This document shows positions 51,320-63,512 of a stretch of 64,000 bases of DNA, piece after piece. This stretch comes from Nephromyces sp. MM_2019 (Eukaryota > Apicomplexa > Aconoidasida > Nephromycida). The notes under the pieces were generated by a model, which did no database searches, had not been told where the DNA came from, and was given only the letters and a program-made list of their open reading frames with translations. Position 1 is the first letter of the stretch; every line of letters starts with the position of its first letter. Where the stretch lies: NCBI GenBank assembly GCA_015657535.1, contig JADHZB010001398.1:1-64000 (forward strand). Direction: 5' to 3'. The translations under genes were made by a program, and so were the position numbers.

Positions 51320-54300
51320 TCACATAATCGTAGAATTCATTGCCATCTCGTTCCATATTTTCTCATATTTTTCAAAGCAATCAGCATTATTTTCATTATT
51401 CAGAGGGTTTGCGACGTCCAGCAACAGCTTGTAGTGGCTATCGGAGAAGTCTGAAAAGATAAAGATAAAGACAAATTTTGCAACTTTTCATTTTACATGC
51501 AAAGAAAAAAAGTTTCCACTTTTTCGTCGATTTACTGCTTCTCATGCTGTTTAAACAGGAAATATCGGCCTCTACTTTGTAGAAGCTGAAATTTTTGTTT
51601 TTCTTATGATATCGTTATTGTTAATGTCGGGCACCTTTAAAAAAAAGACTATAAAAGTCCATGCAGTGTAACCCTTGGAAGCCTACCAGAAAGCATTGAT
51701 GATCCTGGAGAGGACAATGGAGTGCAGGAGAGAGAAGAACCATTCGTCGTGCAGTTCCTGTCAATGCGTGAAATAATTTCGGGAATCATTAATTACAAGT
51801 CAATAACGAGAGTGTTGAGAATAAATGACCCCAGACAGGCTATGTAAACGGAACACAAAAACCCTATATTTTAGCTGCATGAGCATCACGCAACGCAAGC
51901 CACGCAGTAAGTATGCATCTGCAGAGCATAAGTTGCGACATCAAAATCGGGGCTTATGCTAGTTGTGCGCTAAAAACTCATTTGATAAAAAAGTGGCGAA
52001 AAAAGGCTTCCAAATCATCCATTGGATTTGAATATATACATATAACTAGATTCCTACCACAGACCATGATTTGAAAATCTTAAAACAGAAATAACAGTAA
52101 AAGATCCAGATTATATAGCAGAAATAGGAAGTAGCCTCTATACGCCGGCATAATTCACTTACAAAAGCCTCTCTGTATGACAATCCAAGGAGACCCCGCC
52201 ATTAATATCAGGCTTCCTTAAGAAGCAGTCATTTCCATCGGCTCGGGCAATAGTCGAGCCAGAACTGTTACTATCTTTTGAACCATAATGCTTGATACGC
52301 TCCTTCCCATGGACAGCCTCAGGGTTATACATGGGCCTTATGGAAGGAGAAGCACATCGGTCGTAAACTTGGCAGTAAGTATCGGGTGAATATAATCCCG
52401 AGTAAGAATCCTCGTAAGCCAATAGATGAGCTGGCATCTTATTGACCTGGTTACAGCCAGTCTGCAAACACAAATTTTGAAAAATTCCTGCCATCGAACG
52501 AAGCATGCTGCTCGATTCACATGCTGTCCCATTAAAATTTGAATACTTGTCCGCTCTAGGAAGCCTAGGAGGGGGGGGAGGTGGGATACTCCCATGTAGA
52601 CGTTGAATCGAGTTGCAGGAATTTGTGCTTGGAGTTACAGATGCACCATCTGATTTTGGGCGAAGGCAAAGCATATCGTTCAAAGAAGCCTCTCCATAGA
52701 AATTAATTAGATCTGCTTCATAAGGCCTTGGGTAAATTCCAGGAGCATAGCCACCAGTGGAGATATTCCCGAAAATGTGGGAAGAATCCTTTCTATTCGA
52801 ATCATTTCCCTTAATAGCATTCATTGAAAAGGCATCCTGAGCAGTTTCAAGCGAAGCGATATGCATCTGCATATCTTCAGAAAAATTTCTACGCTCTAGC
52901 CTAGAGCTTGGCTCTTTCATTCCGGATGGATGACTACGACTTATGAGGGAAAGCTTATCCGTTTCTCTTGTACCAGCGCATGCTTCCTGCAATAACGCAG
53001 CCGAATTAACAGCATTAGCGGTAATAGGGCTAGCGGAAACAGAGGTATTACTAGCAGTTACTATAGGCATTGCGATCGTGGTACCGCCAGACCTTAACAC
53101 TCTCCGGCTCAATAAAATATTTTCACTTTCGATATCTTCTAACTGCCTTAAATTGTTTTCCCACGAGTCAAGAAGGTCTAAGCGTGCTTTAGTTTTATCA
53201 AAGGCACCATTGGAAGAACTTCCACCTTCCATCAAGAGGTCCCCAAAACCTACAGCAAAAGGCTCTTTGTCGATGCTAGTTTGGGGAATTGGCTGGGCCA
53301 AAGAAGCAGATGCTATGTTTGCAGCATTCATCGTAGAATTATCGTAATAACGGAGCATATTCTCATCGTTTCTGACGATACTATCGAGGGGATACTGGAG
53401 CAACCTGTCTTCCCTTTTATTGCTAGAATCATCCAAAAATTTTAGCTGATCCGCTAAGCCGGTGTTTGGGCAAAATAAATCAGAGAAATAATCTTCACTT
53501 TTCTCCACTACACTGTCTCTAGCGTCATCAAAAGTAGTCGACACAGTACTTTCATTATTACCCCCTGCGCTGAGAGAATAACTATCTTCCCCCTTGTAAA
53601 GATTTGGATAATTTGCAAGCATGGAACAGTATGACGGGCTACCAGCTCCTGAAGCAACTCTCATTACATTATCATCATTCCCATAAACGAAGCTACCTCG
53701 GCGAAGGGGAAGCATAGATATCTCTTTTTGGCTCCTGTTTAGCAGGGCATTCACATTACTAAGAGAATCCTCTGGTTCTTGATGTGAAGCAGACTTTGTC
53801 AAACTGACCCTTTCATTCCTGAAGTCAAACAAATGACTCTGATTCCTTTCATTTGCTTTAGGTTTATCAAAATAAGCAGAACTGTATGCTAGCTGCGATG
53901 GACTCGAAAGATTAGGAGAATCTCCCGGGGAAAAATTAGCAGCAGTAATGCAGGGATCTATCGTCATTGATTGCCCTTCAAAATTTTCCCTGTCGGGGAC
54001 ACCTAAACTGTAAGAACCTTTCTGGTCAGGATGCACTATCTCATTTAAGTGCGAGGGTGGCGCTATAGCTTGGGAGCTTTGCGACTTGCCACCATTTAGT
54101 AGTCTAATTAAGGAAATTGATAATGATACGATTGAATTGATATCAGCCTTCGTAAGAGGAGGTTCTTCAGATTTCTGCTGCCTAGATTTGTCACGAAGAG
54201 CCGATGTTACGGAAGCCTCTACCCCAGTCGACTTTGTGGCTATAGAGCGCAAATCATCTTCTCTCGGGATGCTTAAGCTAGAAACATTGGAAAAAGACGA

Positions 54301-57300
54301 GCACAGGGAAACATCCCCAAGGTAAGAATTTGATTGCATCGTCGGTGAAGTTAACGAACACCTGATACGATCAACTTGGTCATGACTTTTCCCAGAATAC
54401 AGTTCTGAATTACATGGATACCGGGAGTGCATGTTGACCCCATAACTATTGAGAACAGCCTGAAGGATATGGAAGCGAGGAAAGATCATCTTAGTCACTG
54501 GAGAACACAACCATAAACATAGGAAGCTAAACGGGGAACCAAAAGAGCACAAAGAGGAAGCACCATTTCACAGTAGCATAAACCCACTCAAATTAGTGCC
54601 GCAGGAAGAAAAGTCATTCATAAAACAGGTTTCAACATAAGCGCTAAGTGAATTAGAGCAAGTTGTCGGTTAAGCATTACGACTAAAATGCTTCGAAAAC
54701 AAAAGTAGGAAAGCTTACAAAAATAGCGGGATAGCGCGCAAAAGTAGCATGATAGCTCACATAACAACCAGACTGCTCACAAAACGACGGAAATTTGTGC
54801 AAAATTACCTCGGTATTTGGAATCGGGCAACTAGACAGCACCGAGTCACCAGAATTGAACCTTCCGGGCATGCTCCCTTGAACACAATTCATATGGCTGC
54901 GAGTATCAATTATATCTGAAATAGCAAAAGGGAGCACAGAGTTGCTACGGAGGGAAGAAGGGATTCCGACATGTAAGCAATGGCTACGCTGCAAAGCAAA
55001 GGCGAAACGCTTCTAAAAAAACCATGAAAAAATATCAAAAACAACGTGATGCCTAAGAGTTTATTAAAGATCAGCAAAGGAAAAAACAAGGTTATAGATA
55101 TAAGAATGAGCAAAAAATTCCCTTTAAAAGAACCATCAAAACGCAAAATTTCACCTTCTAAAGTAAGTACTGAAAGATAAAGTAATACGAATACTTGCGT
55201 TCATCACCAACGTGAAAATCAGTGGATACATTACTACTAAAGCAAAAATAGTGAACAGTATGGATTTCTACAAAAAATTACCTGTCATAGCAGGATAGCT
55301 TGGTGAGGCTATTCCATTAATTAAAGCATTTGGCGAGAACTGTTCCTCATTTTTGGAATATAAATCCATGGACCTAAAAGTCATGGGGTTCGAAGCATTG
55401 CAATACGCCCACACAGAATGATCATCTCCACATCCTCTATGATCCGAAATCGAGGTGCTGTTATCATACGAACAAACGTCCGTAATACCAAGAACTCTTT
55501 CGTATTCCTAAATGTCATCAAAAAATAATGGGAGATCTCTGGTAAATTTGCAGACACCAAAACGTACTCAACTAGAAGAAAATACTGAGCAAACAATAAA
55601 GGGCGTAAAGCACGTGAAGACCAAACAACGATGAAAACGCCAGGATAAATGAAAAATAAGATTAGGTGTCAGATACCAAGAAAATTTATACGAATAAGCC
55701 ACATGCGTGTGCGTTTATCCTGTTTACCAATAGATAACTCTCAGCGACAGACTCACTAAAAAATTCTCCAGAGTAGGATACCTTCAAAGTTATCCAGGAT
55801 TAATTCATGAAAAAAAGAATTTTTGGAACATCACAAGAAATATATTCAATTCTTTTTCTATACATGCTAATATAGATTTTTTTCACTTTCTGAAACACTC
55901 ACTTTCGAAGAAAAAGGATTCATATTGCCTAGGTTTTCCGAGATACCCTCTCTAACATCTTGACTTTCTGTTATACAAGACTGTACACCGCCCGCTAAGG
56001 AGGCCACACTCGCGGGGGTTCTAGGGGCAGAGTCCGGTGGATTCGCAACCCTGCTCAACTCACCCCAAATAAATCGTATAACTGGCAAACTCATCGGATG
56101 TCGCAGTTCTTCCAATGTATGAGCTGAAAAAATTTTTTTAATGTCTTACTGTGCGTAGTTACAAACAGCAGGAGCACGTGGGTAGCCAGTTCAAAACTAT
56201 AGAACAAAAATTCTTAATTAAAAAAAAATATTATAAAAAAGCTTAGAAACTTCCTGCTCTATACCAATCCATTACATCTACGCTTTAACTCACTGCTAAT
56301 TTTGAGCTTTGCATAACTAAATCTGCCTATACTTTAGGATGTGAATTTTTATAACGCATATAAAATCATCACCTGGAGATAATCACTTAGCATAAGAGAA
56401 TAAGCAAAGACTTACCAAAAGGACAATAATAACGCTTGCAGTTCGGATATGTGCTGCACATTTTCTGAAAATTGGCAAAAAAATATATTTTCAGGATGAA
56501 CATTATGTTATAGACTGATTTGCATAAATCAAGATGCTTACCGTCTTGTACATTAGTGGATGATAGAGCTCTTCCTCCTTGGAATGGGCGAAGCAGCACT
56601 GAGAAAAGTCAAAATATAAAAGAAAGGACAAGCTTTCAAGAGAAGGTTGTATTTATAGACATATATAAGTTTGATTTTGTGAAGATTTTCTTACAGATTT
56701 TCCTCTGTTACATTTTCTGACAAGGGACATCTTCTTCGCTCGTCGTAGAAATTGTATATCAGGGCAAAGTTCAGACCTGCGAAAATAGCACACAGCGAAA
56801 TTATTGCCGTTATAATTGGAACTAAAAAGCAGTTTACTCACAAAGGGATTCATACACAACATTCAAACTGTTAACTCAGTTTGCGTAAGGTTATCACAAG
56901 GAATGCAAGTCTAAAAATCATAAATACCACAAGCATCACCCTGGGAGCTGCGCTAAAGAGCCACCCTCGTTTAATCACATAATTTCCAAAAAATCATAAC
57001 ATTAAACACACCCTCAAATGACTGCAGCATTCTTCATAATGCTTGGACAAAAAACTTACGAGTAGCGAATCTGGTATGGGTTTCTCCTTTGCCATGTCAA
57101 GCAATGTGAATGTGGGCAAGAGTCCGCATGAACGCAACTTGAACTTTGATGAGCCTCGCATAAGACAGTACGAAAAACTGCAAGCTCTGGCTCATCCAAA
57201 ACTTTATGTGACACTTTACAGCTGTCCAATGATACGTCACTCTGCCTACCACCTACTACGCAGCTCGAAAGAAGACTACGACGAGTAGATACCATGTTTT

Positions 57301-57307
57301 TGGCCAT
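51320..57307 (-). CDS. CCCH-type zinc-finger protein, unkempt-like N-terminus
   Basis: Probable RNA-binding regulator. Ten exons on the minus strand: 57307-57060, 56776-56695, 56598-56542, 56464-56416, 56123-55903, 55507-55282, 54915-54809, 54459-52163, 51757-51687 and 51450-51320, with good GT/AG sites and matching phases; 1,162 aa from ATG to TGA. Three zinc fingers lie in residues 50-147: C50-x7-C58-x5-C64-x3-H68, followed by CLTWQRRNPYQIRY; C87-x17-C105-x5-C111-x3-H115; and C132-x5-C138-x4-C143-x3-H147, with ELYHPLMYKTKMC between the last two. The other 1,000 residues are Ser/Asn-rich and probably disordered, with a short poly-Pro run (SIPPPPPPRLPR). The eighth exon reads to a stop at 52159, but it overlaps a strong GTAAGT donor and two further exons continue in phase, so the longer form is preferred. 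The ATG follows a possible acceptor, so an upstream exon cannot be excluded. Confidence 0.87.
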
Positions 57308-57521
57308 ACTGAGTAGATGCTGGTACAATATATATATGAACACCAGGATGGCTTATTATAAGCCAGCATTTACAACTTCCAGTATTTATGAAATGTGTTG
57401 CTCCTGCGGCAGGCTCCAAATTAAGTGCGCAGGAATATTTTGGCAGGGAATTGTCTATGCCAAAGGAGTTAACGATGATTTTTTAGTTCCTTCGTAAAGC
57501 AATGCCCAATAACCCATCCAA

Positions 57522-57998
57522 TTATCTTCTTAACAACTCATGCAAACTCTTTGCATCCCTGAGAAATAGTACAAGTAGAAAGCGATAAAGGGCAATACCT
57601 GAGGAACCATGCAGCCTCTAGCTTAAGCCCGATTAATATGAGAAAACCCGATATCTTGCACGCGGAACAAGTAAAAATAGCAGTCAGTGCAATGTCACGG
57701 ATTACAGGGATAAAACAAAGCTTAGCAGCACCTGATGACAACACGTGCACGGAACATGAGAAGTAATAAGCCATAGCAAATGCTCTCAGCTTCATGAAAA
57801 ATAAAGGTAAATATAAACAACGAATAAAACAGCTCTGTTTGATCCGTACATCTAGCGATATCAGTTTTGCCCAATTGTCTCCCAAGGTAGCAACTTAAAG
57901 ACCATTCGAATAAATTTCAACATATGAGATCAACGATAATGACGGTATCCTGGAAGAACCATACCGCAGCTAGCTTTCCACAAATAAATCGTTGCCAT
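57522..57998 (-). CDS. Small membrane protein, 101 aa, complete four-exon gene
   Basis: Exons 57998-57965, 57893-57850, 57789-57599 and 57558-57522 give an uninterrupted ATG-to-TAA frame of 306 nt. The introns are 71, 60 and 40 nt with GT/AG ends, and every phase fits. The protein starts MATIYLWKASC, has one or two hydrophobic helices (FIPVIRDIALTAIFTCSACK, then ISGFLILIGLKLEAAWFL) and ends DAKSLHELLRR. A Cys-x2-Cys pair sits within the hydrophobic part. It lies about 0.2 kb from the start of the CCCH gene on the same strand. I do not recognise a family; a small organelle-membrane subunit would fit the size and pattern but is a guess. Confidence 0.55.
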
Positions 57999-59440
57999 TA
58001 ATTTCCAGTCATTGTAGCAGAATCAATGATACATGCAAATAAGACTCATAGCTTGACCTCATGAAGCGCCGTCAATAACATGAAAAAATACGCAAAAACG
58101 GCTACGGGTACTAAAAACTAGAGCCAGATTAAGGCAGCAATGCAATGTATTCATTTGAGCTACTTTGGAAAATCAACTTCGTCATGTCAGCATCGCAATT
58201 AAATAATCTTTTGCAGCCCCTAGCACTAATATTTCACGCAATATGAAGTTCACTCTAATAGTATCTTCTGCATGAGCTTATGTAAATGGTCTAAAGTGAT
58301 GCAAAGGGCAGATCTATTCAGAGTAAGAATAGCAGCTGGAAGACAGCAACTCTGCTTACGAAATGACTTCAAGGTTATCACACCGACTGAGGCGAGCAAC
58401 TGCCAATAGCAGAGCACAAAACGAAACAAGATATGCCTTAACTAGAAAAAATAGGCTTATTAATGATTCCTGCTACTTTACTAAGCATCCCAGCCACAGT
58501 TCTAAAATATTTATCCAACAAATTGGCAAGCTTAATTAAGCAGAAATCGAAAAAACTTCATTCCGGAGTTTTCTTGCCAAAGACATGTCACAAAGCATCC
58601 CAAAGAAAGCTAAATGCATCATGTTCCAAATTGCATAAACCGGGCTCGTCATTATCTAACGAATATCTAGCAAGGATACAGAATGACTGTGTAGCTACCA
58701 GCCTTTGATTTGAAAACAAGTAGCTCAAAAGCACCGGGTATATTAACCTTACAGCAATTACTCCTGAGTTACTTGATAAGACAAAACTCTTAAAAAAATA
58801 ACTTCTCCAACAAAAAACAGGCAGGAAAAGGTCCCCAATTCACGATACTGGAGCAGCTTTTTCGCACAAGACAAAGTCAAGGTCGAACTCCAAACGAAGT
58901 TCCAACGCCCGCTCCGCTTTCAAAACAAAAAACAAAACTTTACAAACACTTCCAAAAGCAAAAAAAAATTCGGGTTCTCCTTTTATGCTAAAACTAACCA
59001 CCTAATCCAAGATTTACGGGCCATGCACCCCTTTGTAGCAAATCCAGTTCAATAACGTAAAATATTACGCTGGAACATAAAAGCACAAGTAATGGCCCCG
59101 GAACCAAAAACCTCACCCTTGGTACTTCCGTAGTTATAAGGGAAGAAACAGCAAAAAAACACACCAAAAGCTAATGGCAATAAAAAAATTATACAAATTC
59201 CCCACTGTAAATATTTTATTTTTTACGACGCCACCCAACTCTTTTAAATTCATTGTGCGGCCCACGTGCCTTCATATATAAAGTAATTGAGGATAGCAAT
59301 GAAAATACTATTATGGAAAAACTGCCATGCAAAGACAATATACTTATCGAGAAATTAATGTAATTTTGTATATCACAAGTCTATGTAAAAACACTGCATG
59401 GAAACTACACAGGTTCACTATAATATACAATCTGCCACGC
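57999..59440. other. Spacer, no firm gene
   Basis: AT-rich. A Lys-rich plus-strand ORF at 58463-58708 (81 codons, starting MIPATLLSIPATVLKYLSNK) is the only long frame; it lacks motifs and supporting features. Confidence 0.35.
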
Positions 59441-60111
59441 AAAATTCAAGCAAAAAGAACTGATCGCCCCGTTGAGGGTTGCACACCGTGATAGGTACGC
59501 AGATAACGTGCAGCTTTTTGATTATAGCTACAAGTACGTGAGGGAGCAGGCGAATCCTGTATTTTATATAACACCCAGCGGTCAGGGAAACACGTGCCAC
59601 TTCAGTAGCAGCCGACTGCGGGACAGCCAGCGAGGATGCTGCTGTTTTCACAGGATTCCGTGTAGGTAGCGATGCCCACGCGCCCAACGATAGCTAGCCG
59701 GACAATGTAGCGGAATTTCCACCGCAGAGAAAAAACTCGCAACGTCACCAAGGCCTTGAACTTCTTTGCTTTATTTCAGGTAGCCATAGCGTGTAAGGGA
59801 TCCAGTTACCATAGTGGTGGACTGTGTGCGGTGGCCATCGGTACATAAAGCACTGCTGCGGAAACCGAGTACGCAATTTCCTTTTATTGGGTGCGCTCTA
59901 TCGTATGTGCATGTCGAGTGCAGCCTTACTGGAACATTCGTGGATTGTGTTCCCCGTATGCCCCGGACGTGCACTGCTCAGCGCATGGCAATATCGCGAC
60001 ATTGCCAGGGAATAATTGGCCGCCCAAAGATGGAAACACCGGCTTGTGTGTGTCAAATTGACGGCAAAGCCCCTTAATCGAATAGCGCCGGCGTGCCGGC
60101 TTTTAAGCAAT
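59441..60111 (+). CDS. GC-richer coding-like island, strand unresolved
   Basis: Base composition rises clearly above the surroundings, and frames are open on both strands. The best plus-strand reading is about 59450-59537 (KELIAPLRVAHRDRYADNVQ then LFDYSYKY, donor TAC|GTGAGG), joined in phase 0 to 59780 (acceptor TTTATTTCAG; VAIACKGSSYHSGGLCAVAI). The same frame, after an in-frame TAA at 59846, continues as a Cys-rich segment (YAISFYWVRSIVCACRVQPY and GNIATLPGNNWPPKDGNTGL). A 39-nt intron from GTGGCC would skip the stop. On the minus strand 59687-59418 is also open. No family is recognised. Confidence 0.3.
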
Positions 60112-60126
60112 CCAATTTTGGGGAAG

Positions 60127-60282
60127 CTAGTGTGCCCATAATGAGTATCATCGCTGCCTCGCCGGTGTGCCTGTAATGAGTATCATCGCTGCCTCGCCGG
60201 TGTGCCTGTAATGAGTATCATCGCTGCCTCACCGGTGTGCCTGTAATGAGTATCGTCGCTGCCTCACTGTGTGCCAATAGTG
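60127..60282 (+). repeat. 35-bp tandem repeat, about 4.5 copies
   Basis: Unit close to GTGTGCCTGTAATGAGTATC followed by ATCGCTGCCTCGCCG. The first copy has CCCATAATG and the last has ATCGTCGCTG and CACTG, so divergence is at the two ends. The unit length is not a multiple of three and the array is not coding in one frame. Confidence 0.9.
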
Positions 60283-60681
60283 CGTGTCCTCGCTGGCGCC
60301 TTAGAGTACAGGCAGCGCAACACGTTTTCCTAACACTACGCGCAGGAAATGTACTAGTTCTGTGTGCGTATGAGACGCATGCTTCTCTCCAAGGCTACGC
60401 AGCGGTAGAGTGATGCCGTCCCAAATATTGTTGGATTATGCAGGTTCCATTTACAGAGTAACCTGTCACCACGATATATTGATATGAGGAGGATCGCGGG
60501 CGGAGGATCAAGGATAACGATTGGTGCGAAGAAGAAATAAGTGATATCTAGGGAATATGGCACCTATGGTGTAGAGCTCTAAATTCAGTACACCTGGAAG
60601 AACCGTTCACTATAGTCTTAGCCTTGATTCTCAACTTACATGGAAATTGCTTTTATAAAATTGTGCAGAATTCGGCTTTAC

Positions 60682-60878
60682 TTGTTGGGTTAGCAGTCCC
60701 GAAAGTTTTAAATATTTCTGAATGCCACTGAGTTGTAGCCGATGGGCCTGTGTAAGCTTCTGCTCCGAGTCTACCACATCTTAGCTTTATAACGTTCACG
60801 TATGTATCAGAATCTAGATGAGCAGCACATTGTCCGCATGAAATTAGCATGAGGCAGTGCCAGATATCTACATGAGTT
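60682..60878 (-). CDS. Candidate exon with CULT/yippee-type zinc half-module
   Basis: Minus-strand acceptor TTTATCTACAG and donor ACAA|GTAAAG enclose a frame reading THVDIWHCLMLISCGQCAAH, then LRCGRLGAEAYTGPSATTQW and HSEIFKTFGTANPT. A Cys-x2-Cys followed by a hydrophobic/acidic stretch and a Gly-Ala-Tyr-x-x-Pro pattern resembles the first half of the CULT (cereblon-type) or yippee fold. The second Cys-x2-Cys half was not found downstream on the minus strand, so the assignment rests on one motif. A stop follows within 10 codons if the donor is not used. Confidence 0.3.
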
Positions 60879-60999
60879 CTGTAGATAAAAATATCGCTCG
60901 CGCTAACTTATGCTCACATCAGTGGCTTGCACTAAGTGTTATTATCATTTAATACCAATCAGTGTAGGTGATCAAGCTTACACTTGCTCCTTTTCCTAG

Positions 61000-61200
61000 G
61001 GCTAGGCGTTTACCTCTTCTTATACCCTCATTACTATGTGATATATTTCCTCCCGAAAGTCGCAAGGGCATCATTAGCCTTTGGTATCACGCTTTGCACC
61101 TTTATGATATCTGCCTATTCAGTAAAATTTACGAAAAAGCACAGCATTACGTTTACTCAGCGGTTTTGGGAACTAGATTTATATTGGCATGTTATCTAAG
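61000..61200 (+). CDS. Candidate 3' exon of a membrane protein
   Basis: Acceptor CCTTTTCCTAG, then LGVYLFLYPHYYVIYFLPKV, ARASLAFGITLCTFMISAYS and a polar tail ending RFWELDLYWHVI before TAA. Two hydrophobic segments are evident. A second plus frame is open over the same span, but its composition is less regular. Upstream exons were not found. Confidence 0.35.
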
Positions 61201-63211
61201 ACGACCTAGCATTTAATTATACACACATTTTTTTAATAATGGCTCTATAAATAGCGTATTGATAGAAGGCCATGTAAAGTAATTGGCGCATTATAGTTCT
61301 GGTACCAGCAGCACAAATCAGAAACTTTCTAGGACCCGCCCGTTGATAGTACTTTTTCCTGCACTAAAGGTATATGACGAATGCAAGAGACTATTTGCTT
61401 ATACAGTTCTTGTTTCATGAGAATATTTCTTCTCCTCGGCTGCCTAAATGCGCAAAATCAGATCATAGAAGTATGTAAATTTTTGCTTCCCTTATATTAG
61501 CTACTTCCAGCATGTCGCTGAAATTCCCATCATTCCTATGCGCTTCGATTAATGTTCCCATTGCAAGGCTACAGCTTCTCTGAAGCGATTTTTTAATTAG
61601 CTTCTGCTTTCTTTTTTTTTGTATATGCCATCGGGAGACTAATTGCACTCTGTAACCTGTGGTGAAAAGATGCACATTGCTGTGCCTCAAGCTTTATCAC
61701 TCCTTTGTTAGCCAACTAGGGGTATGAAGGATGCGAAATACGTGAAGCAAGCAAAGAAATCATACAAACGCTAGATTCGGAGAAAATTTTCTCTAGATCT
61801 AGTAGCTTCTGGAAGTTTAATATTTTCATTTTTGTGTTGCTAACTAGCATTCTCCCGGAGTGCAAGGGTATGCGATAGAGTGATATCCAGCGATCTGGAA
61901 GGAAACCTTCTTTTATTCGTAGTGGTTATTGGGACCGAGAGCTTCACGCAGGGTTTTCTACCGGGGCGGCAATATTTCGTGGAACGAAAGTCCCTGGAAA
62001 ACGCTAATTTTTTGCTTGGGGGTCTCAGACGGTCTTACGCATGTGCTCATTTATTCTCAAGTGGTTGCCTGTGCATTGTTACTATGAGAAATGCACGCTA
62101 TGGGCATAGCACTAGTTTTAATGATTTCGCATTACCTTGACCCTAACAAGGAGAAATTTATCCTACTGTAATGCACCAAATTATTGGTTTATTGAAACTT
62201 TTATGCTAGAATTACACTTTATCATGTTTATGCCCTAATCTTCCCCTCGTACTTTTCCAGACAAAAACTCAAAATCACCATCGGAGGATACGATGCACTC
62301 CGAAAATTATTTCCTCCGCTTAAGGTTGGTTAACGAACATAGTTTAAGCTTATATATTTCATGTTGCACTTAAAAAATGCGGCTGTTTCAATTGTTTTGA
62401 GCAAAAAATACTTTGGTTGATTAGATGTTTTAGAGTTATCCTATGTTCATCACTATATGCTAGTTTAGGATGACAAAATTTAACAGCTTCTTGATAGAGT
62501 TATTTAAGTCTGGGGGTAACGAGATCTATAGCACAACTTAAGCTGCGATATTCACAAGGATGAAAGAAGGGTATTATAACTCGCTGCAGAACTTTGTAAC
62601 GTTTCCAACTATATGAAATCAACTATTCAGCTTCACTGGATGAACTTGGCATTTCCAATGATTCTTTGTTCCAACTATTTATGTGTGGCATCTTGGAGTA
62701 CCCTGTTTTTCATATAAATATAACAAGCCATCTTTGTCTCCCCAAGATGTTTCCTAAAGTTTCATGTATCAGGAAATGAGAAGGCCTGAAAAACAATCCA
62801 TATAAGTCTTAGCCTAGCCCTTTAGCTGCTGGTATTTCGAGTGCAGTGCAGGCTTATAATAGTAAGTGGCGTAATTTTAAGCGCTGATGGGAAGGACGAA
62901 CACCATAATATCCAAAGTAAGCTCTAACTTCTCGTAAAACAAGCCTTCTGTAAGCTTTTCAAACTGGAGACTCTTTAGCAATTACTTAGTGGCCTTGATT
63001 GTTTTCGCAGTAGAGGATTTACAAGTGGGTTTTTGAAGCTTCATAATACTGTTTTCATTTTCCTACTCACTTGTTAGATTCTAGTTCTGAAATCACACAG
63101 TTATAATGTATAATAACGGGAGTAATCTGAGTTTCATTAATATGTTCTAGCTGTGGTGCTTGTGGGGACCTATACATACTAAAAAAAAGCTTGCCAGGAA
63201 AAGAGCTGCAT
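61201..63211. other. T-rich region with weak candidate exons
   Basis: T-rich plus strand. Weak candidates: 61865-62140 (SSDLEGNLLLFVVVIGTESF and on to a stop) and about 62263-62324 between TTTTCCAG and AAG|GTTGGT (DKNSKSPSEDTMHSENYFL in one frame, KLKITIGGYDALRKLFPPLK in another). Neither can be placed in a chain. The rest shows nothing supportable. Confidence 0.3.
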
Positions 63212-63512
63212 TTAGCACTCTTCCACATTTTGGAGCTTAATATAAGTCATGCCCTTTTCGGGCAACCATAGCATTTTTATGGAAGATGCCTTGGCGTAAA
63301 AGGTTAAACTTTTGTAAGAAGTAACCTGAAAGTGTTGGGGTGGCGCTGGTGATGTAGCCTTGCCAGCTTACCAATTTTTTCAAGCAGAGCCATCCTACAA
63401 CTTTGCGAAGCAAATTGTGGATTGATGAGCGGGCGCATCGACCCTCATCTTGACGATCCAACCGGCAGCTCTCAGGCGCAAAAGCAGGTGTGGGATATGC
63501 GCGGTTAGGCTG
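63212..63512 (-). CDS. 3' end of an unrecognised minus-strand gene
   Basis: Two exons, 63512-63372 and 63325-63212, join in phase 0 over a 46-nt intron (donor AAATTG|GTAAGC, acceptor AACACTTTCAG). They read QPNRAYPTPAFAPESCRLDR, QDEGRCARSSIHNLLRKVVG, WLCLKKL, then VTSYKSLTFYAKASSIKMLW and PEKGMTYIKLQNVEEC before TAA. Without splicing the first frame also runs on, but the spliced form has the better composition and a strong donor. Further 5' exons should lie beyond 63.5 kb. Confidence 0.45.

Noticed and set aside
52943..53347. 134-codon plus-strand ORF inside the CCCH gene
   Set aside because: Antisense shadow of the long Ser/Asn-rich exon of the minus-strand gene.
57043..57288. 81-codon plus-strand ORF at the CCCH start
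   Set aside because: Antisense of the exon that encodes zinc finger 1, which has clear Cys/His spacing on the minus strand.
29598..59848. Stop-codon reassignment (TAG/TAA read as amino acid)
   Set aside because: Well-supported genes in the window end at TGA, TAG and TAA in the expected places; short introns explain both in-frame stops more simply.
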